Shown here piece by piece: positions 57,074 to 64,000 of a DNA stretch of 64,000 nucleotides (within the stretch, counting starts at the first letter, position 1; every line of letters starts with the position of its first letter). Origin of the DNA: Ornithinimicrobium faecis (GTDB taxonomy: Bacteria > Actinomycetota > Actinomycetes > Actinomycetales > Dermatophilaceae); assembly GCF_023923225.1 (NCBI RefSeq), contig NZ_CP099489.1:1984001-2048000 (forward strand). Direction: 5' to 3'. Below the pieces are notes generated by a model. That model had not been told where the DNA came from and made no database searches. It worked only from the letters and a program-made list of their open reading frames with translations. Made by a program: the position numbers and the translations under genes.

Positions 57074-59746
57074 GTGGATCTGGAGTGTTGTTGGTCGGAT
57101 GAGACCGACGTGGTGGGTGAAGCCATCCGGGGGGATGGCCACCGGGAGGCTCCGTGCTTCGTGCTGCGTGGCGGGCCGGGACAGGGAGTCTCCGACGTTG
57201 TCCACGCGTTGAGTCGGCAGGCCGGAGGACGCACCACCATCTGGATTGATGCGGTCAGCGACGAGACGCACGGACCGCACGCACGGGTCTCACGACAGGA
57301 GTCTCTCGACGATCCTCCGACGCCAGCCCTGACACGTCCGCCTGGTGAGGCGGTGCCCCACCCGGCAGCCGGGCTGCAGCCGGTCGCTGAGGCCCTGCAC
57401 CTGTTGGGCGACGATCAGGCTGGCCACGGGCGCCTCGTGCTGGTGGACGGCTTCCACCTGCTGTCACCCGCCGACGCGAAAATTGTTGTGGAGTGGCTGC
57501 AACAGCAGCGCTTCACCGACACCGTGGTCGTGGTCGGGGTCCACCCGATCGAGTGTGCTCCCGACCAGGGGCAACTCCTGAGCGTGATCGGCCCCACGAC
57601 CGGCATCGACCTGCCGCGCATGGGGACGGACCAGCTCACTGCCGTGTTGTCACAGCGCCACCCCCACTGCCTGCCCCAGTCACTGGCACAGATCTCGCGC
57701 TTCGCGCGTGGCATCCCCGCGCTGGCCATGGAGGCTGCGGATCACCACTGCATCCAGGCGCGCACAGACGGCCACGGGGATCCGTTGGAGCGCTCCCTGG
57801 AGCTGGCCGTGCTCCGGGTCAGCGTGCCGATCCTGGCCCGGCACGGAGCCGAGGACTTCCACCTCGGGCTCGCGGCAGCCCTGGCGGCCCCCGAGGGATC
57901 GGTCGGCGACATCGCCACCGTGATCGACCATGCCGAGCCGTCTCGTGTGGAGGCGCTGCTCAAGCAGATCGGCCTCCTGGGCGGTGATGACGACCGGGCC
58001 GCGATCGTGCGGTCGGCCGTCCTGGGCGGCACGGACCCCGAGCACCTGCAGCCCGCGGCAGTGGTTGCGCTTGACCTTCTGGAGCGTGCCGACGCACCGC
58101 CGGAGCGGGTGCTGGAGCTGGTGGAGCTGCTCGGACCGCAGGACGGCGACTATCTTGGCGTGGCCAGGCGGGCGGTCGAGGGGTTCCTGGACCGGGGGAT
58201 GGAGGACCGCGCCCTGGACCTCGCGCTGCAGGCCCTGCGCCGATCCCGCTGCCCCAACGTGATCGCCTGGGCACGCTCGGTGGCCCTGAGCCTGGCCCTG
58301 TCCCGCGACTGGGCCAGGGCTCGCAAGATGATGCTGGCTGGTGGTCCTGACGACGGGTTGGTGCGCGAGCTCGTCGCCTCGGGGGAACTGTCGCCTGAGT
58401 TCAGTCTGGACGCCTCGCACGCCGTCGGACTGGTGACGGAGGCCCTGCTTGCTGAGTCGGTGTCCCCTGCGCAGCCGGAACCGCGGAGCCCCGAGCCCCT
58501 GAGTTCGGAGCCCCCGCACCCGGAGTCCCTGGACCCGGAGACACTGAACCCGCAGCGGCTGGGTTCTGAGCCGCGGATCCAGCCGAGCCCCTTGCCCGAC
58601 ACAGCATGCGACTCAGCGCTGGTCATGCATCACCATCTGCTCGCCGGCCGGGTGCTCGATCCTCGCCACCTGAGGCCCCTGCTGGCACGCTCCGGACCGG
58701 TGCGCAGTGTGGAGCTGTCCAGCCTGCTGGCAGGTGCGCTTCGCGGCTCAGCAGCGGAGGCGCGCCTGCGACAGATGGAGGAGCGTCTCACGAGCTCGGT
58801 GGGCACCTTCGGCGTCGGGGCGCACCGAGCGGCCCTGCTGGCCGCAACGCACCTCTGCCTGGCCAATCACCAGGACGCGCTCGGATGGTGCAACATCGCC
58901 ACGATCACAGCGGGCCCAGATGAGCTCAGCTCCAAAGGACTGGGGCACACGATCGCTGCCCTGGCCCAACTGCGCGAGGGGGATCTTGCCGACGCCCTCA
59001 CCCACGCTGAGACGGCACAGCAGATCTTTGGGTCGCTGCACGCCGAGCACCTCGCGGCATTTGCGAGCTTCGTCATCGCCCACACCCGCATCGAGGGTGG
59101 ACAGGAGGGCGAGCTGCCGGCTGCACCTGAGGACCGTTGGCACCCGGTCCTGCAGATCTACGGGACGTATGTGCGAGCACGTCATCTGGTGGCCACGGGC
59201 ACCGTCGACGACGGGGTGACCCAACTCTTCCGGGTGGGACGGCACCTGGAGAAGGCTGGCCTGGCCAACCCGACACTGGTCAACTGGCGTCCCCACCTGA
59301 TCGCAGTCTTCCGCGGTGGCCACAAGGACGACTATGCCAACATCGTCGAGGAGGACCTGCTCAAGGCGATGCGGGCCTGGCACCGGGTCAACCCGGTCAG
59401 CGCACTCAGCCGCAATCGAGTGCTGGGCTGTCGGGCCACGGAGCTGGTGGCCTGCGAGTCCGCCCTCGTCGCCACAGAGCCCGAGAGCGCTGGTGAGCAG
59501 GCCGAGCTGTCCGAGGCTGAGGCTCGAGTCGTCCGTCTGGTGGTGCAGGGGCAGTCCAACCGCGAGGTGGCCCGCGAGCTCTATCTCAGCAAGCGGACCA
59601 TCGACACCCACCTGAGCAACGTCTACCGCAAATTGGGCCTGTCGTCACGCAGCGAGCTCACTGCGCACCTGCGTGACGCCGGCACCAGCCTGCCGGACCC
59701 GCTCCAGGATCAGCGGGCACGGGGACTGGCTCCGCTCTACGGCTGA
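57074..59746 (+). CDS. Large LuxR-family (LAL-like) regulator with degenerate ATPase motifs
   Basis: An 890-aa protein. The C-terminal LuxR helix-turn-helix (about residues 814-876) is clear: LSEAEARVVRLVVQG, SNREVARELYLSKRTIDTHL (core REVARELYLSKRTIDTHLS), VYRKLGLSSR. The N terminus has the position of a MalT/LAL ATPase, but the P-loop reads GGPGQGVS (33-40), lacking the lysine, and the Walker-B-like strand is RLVLVDGFH with Gly after Asp. A helical repeat region follows, split near residues 462-508 by a Pro/Glu/Ser-rich linker with repeating S-E-P and D-P-E units. GTG 57074 is a weak start, and GTG 57110 is possible. It probably regulates the convergent oxidative operon or itself. Confidence 0.8.
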   Translation: MDLECCWSDETDVVGEAIRGDGHREAPCFVLRGGPGQGVSDVVHALSRQAGGRTTIWIDAVSDETHGPHARVSRQESLDDPPTPALTRPPGEAVPHPAAGLQPVAEALHLLGDDQAGHGRLVLVDGFHLLSPADAKIVVEWLQQQRFTDTVVVVGVHPIECAPDQGQLLSVIGPTTGIDLPRMGTDQLTAVLSQRHPHCLPQSLAQISRFARGIPALAMEAADHHCIQARTDGHGDPLERSLELAVLRVSVPILARHGAEDFHLGLAAALAAPEGSVGDIATVIDHAEPSRVEALLKQIGLLGGDDDRAAIVRSAVLGGTDPEHLQPAAVVALDLLERADAPPERVLELVELLGPQDGDYLGVARRAVEGFLDRGMEDRALDLALQALRRSRCPNVIAWARSVALSLALSRDWARARKMMLAGGPDDGLVRELVASGELSPEFSLDASHAVGLVTEALLAESVSPAQPEPRSPEPLSSEPPHPESLDPETLNPQRLGSEPRIQPSPLPDTACDSALVMHHHLLAGRVLDPRHLRPLLARSGPVRSVELSSLLAGALRGSAAEARLRQMEERLTSSVGTFGVGAHRAALLAATHLCLANHQDALGWCNIATITAGPDELSSKGLGHTIAALAQLREGDLADALTHAETAQQIFGSLHAEHLAAFASFVIAHTRIEGGQEGELPAAPEDRWHPVLQIYGTYVRARHLVATGTVDDGVTQLFRVGRHLEKAGLANPTLVNWRPHLIAVFRGGHKDDYANIVEEDLLKAMRAWHRVNPVSALSRNRVLGCRATELVACESALVATEPESAGEQAELSEAEARVVRLVVQGQSNREVARELYLSKRTIDTHLSNVYRKLGLSSRSELTAHLRDAGTSLPDPLQDQRARGLAPLYG

Positions 59747-59834
59747 GCTGCCCGCCCGATCGACTCGGCCCCATTGGACGCAGCGGCCCGGGGCCGGCCA
59801 CACAGGTCACTCTGGTCCCACACGACGGTGCACC

Positions 59835-59885
59835 TGGACGCATCCTTCACGACTCGTCCGGCGTGTCGCGTGAATCATCCATGCA
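59835..59885 (-). repeat. 51-bp dispersed hairpin repeat, copy B
   Basis: An inverted copy of the element at 19319-19369: 27 identical bases (59859-59885), then a different 7-bp loop, then the shared ATCCTTCACG on the plus strand. It lies in the 212-bp gap between the convergent LuxR and hydrolase genes. No gene is seen in the rest of 59747-59958. Confidence 0.75.
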
Positions 59886-59958
59886 CATGGTCCGGGGGGA
59901 CTGGCTGAGGTGTTCAGCTGGGTCGGTGAAGCGGCAGCAGGGAAGGAGAGTTGTGCGG

Positions 59959-60774
59959 TCAGGCGGCGACGGGCTCGGCGAGGAAATCGCTCAGAACGCG
60001 GCTGCAGACCGCCGGTTCCTCCAGCAGCGGCAGGTGACCCGCTCCCGGGACGGTGACCACCGTGGACTGCGGCGCATGCTCGTCCAGGAGGAGGGCGTTC
60101 TCGCGGAACTGGGGCATGTCCTGGGTGCCCGTCACGACCAGCACGGGCAGGTCGAGGGAGGCCAGGTGGTCGGTGGTGTGGACAGTCTGCGCCATCGCGC
60201 CCATGGCTCCCGTGCCCAGCTCGGTGAACCGGTGTCGGGCAACGACCTCGGCCATCTGCGCGTAGGCCACTGGGCGGTCTCGCAGCCCGGTGAAGATGCC
60301 GGGCGGGTCGGCCATCCACTGCCGCGCCATCATCGCTCCGGGCCCGGAGGAGCGGAAGGTGGCATAGAGCAGGAAGTATTTGGCGCGGGCGGCCGGGTCA
60401 TCTGGCACACCCGACAGGGTCGGAGCTGCCAGCACCAGGCGGTCCAGGACATCGGGGTGATCCAGGGCGACCTGCAGCGCCACGCAGCTGCCGAAGGACA
60501 GCGCGATCAGGGTCCGACACCGCTGTGCGCGCAACTGGTCGGCGACCTCGGCGGCCAGTGCCGGCAACCCGGCAGGCATGGGCGAGTCGGCGGCACGGCC
60601 GTGGCCGGGCAGGTCCAACCCCACGTGCTCCGCCTCTGGCAGCCGCTCCCAGAGAGGCTCCCAGATGGTGGAGTCCATGGTGTAGCCGTGCAGCCACGCG
60701 ACCCGACCCGAGTCGGAGACCGCACGCGAGTCGGAAGCAGAGTGCCGGTCAGGGACGGGCGCCACGTCAGGCAT
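59959..60774 (-). CDS. Alpha/beta hydrolase, last gene of the oxidative operon
   Basis: A 271-aa alpha/beta hydrolase. VAWLHGYTMDSTIWEPL contains the oxyanion loop, DLPGHGRA follows strand 4, the nucleophile elbow is IALSFGSCVA (Ala in place of the usual first Gly), and the acid and His are in VTGTQD and GAGHLPLLEEP. It may open a lactone or cleave a C-C or ester bond formed by the oxygenases upstream. ATG 60774 overlaps the end of the Rieske gene by 8 bp; the longer open frame adds nothing family-like. Confidence 0.82.
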   Translation of the reverse strand: MPDVAPVPDRHSASDSRAVSDSGRVAWLHGYTMDSTIWEPLWERLPEAEHVGLDLPGHGRAADSPMPAGLPALAAEVADQLRAQRCRTLIALSFGSCVALQVALDHPDVLDRLVLAAPTLSGVPDDPAARAKYFLLYATFRSSGPGAMMARQWMADPPGIFTGLRDRPVAYAQMAEVVARHRFTELGTGAMGAMAQTVHTTDHLASLDLPVLVVTGTQDMPQFRENALLLDEHAPQSTVVTVPGAGHLPLLEEPAVCSRVLSDFLAEPVAA

Positions 60775-61753
60775 CGTTGGCCGCCTGCAGGAGACGCGGA
60801 GCAGCAGCCGCTGCATCACCGACCTTCGGGAACTCCTCGCAAAAGGAGTGGTAGGCGATGATGTTGGCGTCGCGCTCGTCCATCTGCGTTGGCGCGTCGG
60901 GGTCCAGGTTGTTCCAGATCTCCCCGTCCTGCTTCATTGCCAGCTTGGACCCGTTGACGATGTGTTCGACGGGGTCGCCGGGGAAGGCCGCCACGCTGAC
61001 CCGCACCTGGCAGCCAGTCTCGGTGGGGATGGCCGCGGTGATGATGACCGGGTCCTTGCCCGTGGACCCAAAGGAGGTCGCGACGAGCGTGGGGCTGAAG
61101 GCGGTGGCCCGGAATCCACTCTGGGTCTGGGCCGACTTGGCGCGGGTGTCGCCCAGGAACTGCTGCAGGGCAACGGCCATCCGCATGTCGATCCAGGGCT
61201 GTTCCACGGTTGTGAAGGAGCCGCCGATCTGCAAGAAGCCCTCGTCGTGCAGCTTGGCCTCCATGTCACCGACTCGGGGGACGTCGTGGACCGGCGTGAA
61301 GTGCTCGATGTCGAAGGCGTTCTCGACGACGTAGGAGATCGGGACCGTGAACTCGGTGGTGATCGCCGGAGTGATCGTGCGATCGCCCAGGATCTCGGGA
61401 AAGCTCTCGCTGAAGGTGGCCTCGCCCTCGGCCTGGTCGGTGAGGCGGGCGAAGACCAGCGGCCCAAACACTCGGGTGGGATAACCCCGAACGGACAGTG
61501 GCTTGTCGCTCTCGCCGAGCATGACGCGCCGTCCGTGGAACGGGCAGACCACGCAGTTGTCCTTCAGCTCACCGCCGAAGGCCAGGTTGGCGCCCCGGTG
61601 AGGGCAGGTCGCGTCGAACAGCCCGTAGCCCTGCTGGTCGTCCGTGCGGGCGATCATCAGGCGTCGATCACCAAGCCGCAGCGGCGTCAGGTCCTGGGTC
61701 AGCTCGTCGGTGAACGCGATCAGATACCACCCAGCGTGCAGTGCGTCCTTCAT
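60767..61753 (-). CDS. Rieske non-heme iron oxygenase, terminal oxygenase subunit
   Basis: A 328-aa aromatic/alicyclic-type oxygenase. The N-terminal Rieske [2Fe-2S] domain has ATCPHRG (near residue 49) and CVVCPFHGRR, giving the C-x-H and C-x2-H ligands. The catalytic domain has NAFDIEHFTPVH, matching the mononuclear-iron N/D-x2-H-x4-H motif. It resembles KshA- or VanA-like single-component oxygenases that hydroxylate ring systems. A reductase partner is not in the window. ATG 61753 has AAGGAG upstream and overlaps the amine-oxidase gene stop (ATGA-type). Confidence 0.87.
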   Translation of the reverse strand: MKDALHAGWYLIAFTDELTQDLTPLRLGDRRLMIARTDDQQGYGLFDATCPHRGANLAFGGELKDNCVVCPFHGRRVMLGESDKPLSVRGYPTRVFGPLVFARLTDQAEGEATFSESFPEILGDRTITPAITTEFTVPISYVVENAFDIEHFTPVHDVPRVGDMEAKLHDEGFLQIGGSFTTVEQPWIDMRMAVALQQFLGDTRAKSAQTQSGFRATAFSPTLVATSFGSTGKDPVIITAAIPTETGCQVRVSVAAFPGDPVEHIVNGSKLAMKQDGEIWNNLDPDAPTQMDERDANIIAYHSFCEEFPKVGDAAAAAPRLLQAANDA

Positions 61754-63048
61754 GCTCCAACTCCTTGCGTGATCTGGTGTATGCGGAGGCTCGCCTCGAG
61801 TCCGCTGGCTCGGGCTCGCTCGAGGAAGGGTGAGGTGGGGCCGGCCAGGGTGGCTTCGCCGGCAAAGTGGATGCGCTCGGCGACCGGCGATGCCCAGGTC
61901 GCAGCCAGTGCGGCCGCCTCGGGATGGGGGAGGGTGAAAGCTCCAGTGGCGAGGGGATCGGCGGTCCAGTCGTGCCACCGGATCGGATCGTCGGTCGTCC
62001 GGGTGCCAGGTCCGGCCTGCTCCACGAGGGTGCACAGGCGGGCCGGGTCCTCGGTGAGCAGGTGGGCCAGGCGCTGCGCGGCACCGCCCTTGGCGACCAC
62101 TGAGACGTGGTGGCGACCGCGGACCCAGGTCACGAACCCGCAGCCGTGCGCGAGGTCGCACCGGAAGGCGTCGTGCGGGGCGGGCTCGGCCAGCGGGACA
62201 GCGGCTGCGACCGCTGGCGCCAGCGTCAACTCCTGTGCTGCCTGCAACTGCTGTGCTGGGAGGTCTTCGATGACCACGTCACCGGAGCCGACCACGGGGG
62301 GAGGCACGGTCACCACGACAGATCCAGCGCGCATCGTGCCCTGCGTGCCGTGACCGGTCTCATAACTGATGCGCACGCCATCGCTGTCCCGTCCGATGTG
62401 CCGCACCCAGTGGTCCGTGTGGACCGGGACCGTCTCGGAGAGCGGATCGACCAGAGTGGCGAGGCCCGGGGGGAGGGTGAACTCGGCGTCGCTGCGGAAG
62501 GCAAACACCGGCTCGGTGCAGATGCGCTCGAGGCTGACATCGCGTGGGTCGTCGCCGGTGATCTGTTCCAGCCAACCGGGCAGGGCCAGCGCGCTCTCGT
62601 CGGGCAGGCGCATCATGGTCAGTGCGCTCGACAGGCTGATGCGCGGCGCCATGTCCGGCCCCACGGCTCGGCGCATCGCGTGCAGCGCACCGAACAGCGC
62701 CGGTGGTGGGGCGAACCCGTCCCCACCGGCCAGGTCGCGCACGACCCCGTCGGTGGTGACCAGGTCTGCCGGCATCTGTGTGGAGCCGAGCTCAACCGCC
62801 GCGGACCGTGCGCCCGGCAGATCTAGGACCGGGTTGGTGGCCCCGTGGAGCACCTGGGCGCCCAACTCGGCGACCCCGCCGACGATCAGAGGACGGCTGT
62901 CGATGCGACCACCGATCCGGCTGCGAGCCTCAAGCACCACGACCTGACGGCCGAGCGCGGCCAGCTCGCTCGCCACGGTCAGGCCAGCCATCCCGGCGCC
63001 GACCACCACGACGTCTGCTCCCGCCGGAGCCGGTGCCGACGTGATCAC
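61750..63048 (-). CDS. FAD-dependent amine-oxidase-like flavoprotein
   Basis: A 432-aa flavoenzyme. The dinucleotide motif VVVVGAGMAGLTVASELA begins near residue 13, followed by VVLEARSRIGGRIDS, the conserved GGR FAD loop. The C-terminal FAD-binding segment is RIHFAGEATLAGPTSPF. Such enzymes oxidise amines, indoles or polyenes. GTG 63048 overlaps the P450 stop (GTGA), so it is co-translated with the P450. Substrate unknown. Confidence 0.87.
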   Translation of the reverse strand: MITSAPAPAGADVVVVGAGMAGLTVASELAALGRQVVVLEARSRIGGRIDSRPLIVGGVAELGAQVLHGATNPVLDLPGARSAAVELGSTQMPADLVTTDGVVRDLAGGDGFAPPPALFGALHAMRRAVGPDMAPRISLSSALTMMRLPDESALALPGWLEQITGDDPRDVSLERICTEPVFAFRSDAEFTLPPGLATLVDPLSETVPVHTDHWVRHIGRDSDGVRISYETGHGTQGTMRAGSVVVTVPPPVVGSGDVVIEDLPAQQLQAAQELTLAPAVAAAVPLAEPAPHDAFRCDLAHGCGFVTWVRGRHHVSVVAKGGAAQRLAHLLTEDPARLCTLVEQAGPGTRTTDDPIRWHDWTADPLATGAFTLPHPEAAALAATWASPVAERIHFAGEATLAGPTSPFLERARASGLEASLRIHQITQGVGA

Positions 63049-64000
63049 GTGGACGGCACCTCGGGCGAGGGCGCCAGCAGGAGCGTCGTGGACTCCACCG
63101 AGCGTGGGAAGATCCCGGTGCGCCAGGTCACCGGTCCCAGGTCGCCGGCTGCCAGGTCGGGATAGGTGGCCAGGAGCCGGTGGGCGGCGGATGGTGCGGT
63201 CGCCCGGATCAGCGCTGCCCCCATGCAGAAGTGTGCCCCCGAGCCGAGGGCCAGGTGCTCGCGCGGGATGCGCTGGGCCACCACCTCGTCGGCCTGCTCA
63301 AAGACTGCCCCGTCCCGGTTGGCCGAGCCGATGTGGACCAGCACCATGGCGCCCTGAGGGATGCTGCCGGAGGGCAGGTCCAGACTGCTGGTGGCACGTC
63401 GGGCCACGAAAGGAATGGGGGTGTGCCAGCGCAGCACCTCCTCGACGAGGCCGGGGGCCTGGGCCCCGGCAAGCACGCGCTCGGCGACGGCGGGGTCGGC
63501 CAGCGCCGCCCGGACCGTGGAGGTCAGCGCGTCGGCCCACGGTGACCATCCGCCGACGAGGCAAAGGCTCAGCACCCCCTTGACCTCATCCCGCGACAGG
63601 GTCGGGTCCGCCACGAGTGCTGCGAGGGGCGTGCCCTCGGGCACGTCGGTGAGCACCTCGTCCAGGAACTCGATGAAGGCGGCCATCGCGTCCTGCCCGG
63701 CCTGGGCGGTGCGGGGGTCGGGGACCGGGTTGAGGGTGACCTGCACGGCGCGCGCGTGGGCATCTAGGGCAACTCTGGCCTGCGGGTCCTCGATCGCGAA
63801 CAGGCGCGCGAGCACCGCTGTCGACAGGGGCTCGGCAACATCAGTCAGCAGGTCCGGTGGCTCTGCCAGGTCGACCAGACCGTCGATGATGGCCTGCAGA
63901 TCAGCCTCGAGGTCTGTGGAGATGCTGCGGACGGCCGTGGGGCCGAGGAGCTGACCGGCTGGGCGGCGCAGCCGATCGTGGTCCGGGCCGTCGGTGTTGA
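63045..64000 (-). CDS. Cytochrome P450 (N terminus beyond the window)
   Basis: The frame stays open to the right edge, so the N terminus is missing; 318 residues are visible. The first of them, DGPDHDRLRRPAG, is the usual P450 C-helix motif. ExxR is EEVLRW, and the heme-binding loop is LGSGAHFCMGAAL with the proximal cysteine. The I-helix reads LVGGWSPWAD, so the common acid-Thr pair for O2 activation is missing. It would be the most upstream visible gene of the operon P450 - flavoprotein - Rieske - hydrolase. Confidence 0.88.
   Translation of the reverse strand, partial: NTDGPDHDRLRRPAGQLLGPTAVRSISTDLEADLQAIIDGLVDLAEPPDLLTDVAEPLSTAVLARLFAIEDPQARVALDAHARAVQVTLNPVPDPRTAQAGQDAMAAFIEFLDEVLTDVPEGTPLAALVADPTLSRDEVKGVLSLCLVGGWSPWADALTSTVRAALADPAVAERVLAGAQAPGLVEEVLRWHTPIPFVARRATSSLDLPSGSIPQGAMVLVHIGSANRDGAVFEQADEVVAQRIPREHLALGSGAHFCMGAALIRATAPSAAHRLLATYPDLAAGDLGPVTWRTGIFPRSVESTTLLLAPSPEVPST

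Overview
This window is chromosomal DNA from a high-GC actinobacterium. Codons mostly end in G or C, GTG starts are frequent, and many genes appear to be leaderless, with a TAnnnT -10 box 6-7 nt before the start codon. The gene set (respiratory selenocysteine formate dehydrogenase, Liv-type uptake operon, Wbp-like sugar genes, NCS2 permease) would fit an Intrasporangiaceae/Ornithinimicrobium-like organism. That placement is an inference from style, not a database match.

Layout. (1) 0.1-11.8 kb: a selenium/formate island. selB, tRNA-Sec(UCA), selD and a divergent fdhA-fdhB-nrfD operon are all present. fdhA is read through an in-frame TGA at 9739-9741, followed by a SECIS-like hairpin. No selA is visible. 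The island is bracketed by two paralogous two-gene cassettes, each a small secreted two-cysteine protein translationally coupled to a four-cysteine lipoprotein. The left cassette has a frameshift. An antitoxin with a truncated toxin lies between selD and nrfD. (2) 11.8-19.3 kb: housekeeping genes (Gfo/Idh oxidoreductase, uracil-type permease, DinB-like protein, FAD/Fe-S D-2-hydroxyacid dehydrogenase, gamma-carbonic anhydrase, inositol-monophosphatase-like enzyme). (3) 19.5-28.5 kb: one tightly coupled nine-gene operon with a Liv-type ABC importer, acyl-CoA ligase, TetR regulator, SDR dehydrogenase and alpha/beta hydrolase, probably uptake and CoA activation of a carboxylic acid. (4) 28.5-33.3 kb: a VanZ-like/glycosidase fusion and small membrane or secreted proteins. 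(5) 33.3-38.0 kb and 45.6-56.9 kb: surface glycan genes, including a likely full enzyme set for a di-N-acetylated uronic acid nucleotide sugar, several glycosyltransferases, a flippase-like ABC protein and a large membrane protein. (6) 38-45 kb: secreted proteins, a phosphatase, a His-rich metal transporter, a metalloprotease and small enzymes. (7) 57-64 kb: a large LuxR regulator with a degenerate P-loop, convergent with an overlapping oxidative operon (P450, amine-oxidase-like flavoprotein, Rieske oxygenase, hydrolase). The P450 runs off the right edge.

Across genes the window shows three unusual repeat signals: a 32-bp-period intergenic repeat family at 19.4, 32.3 and 50.1 kb; a 51-bp hairpin repeat at 19.3 and 59.8 kb; and a strongly over-represented octamer CGGCATAC/GTATGCCG on both strands.
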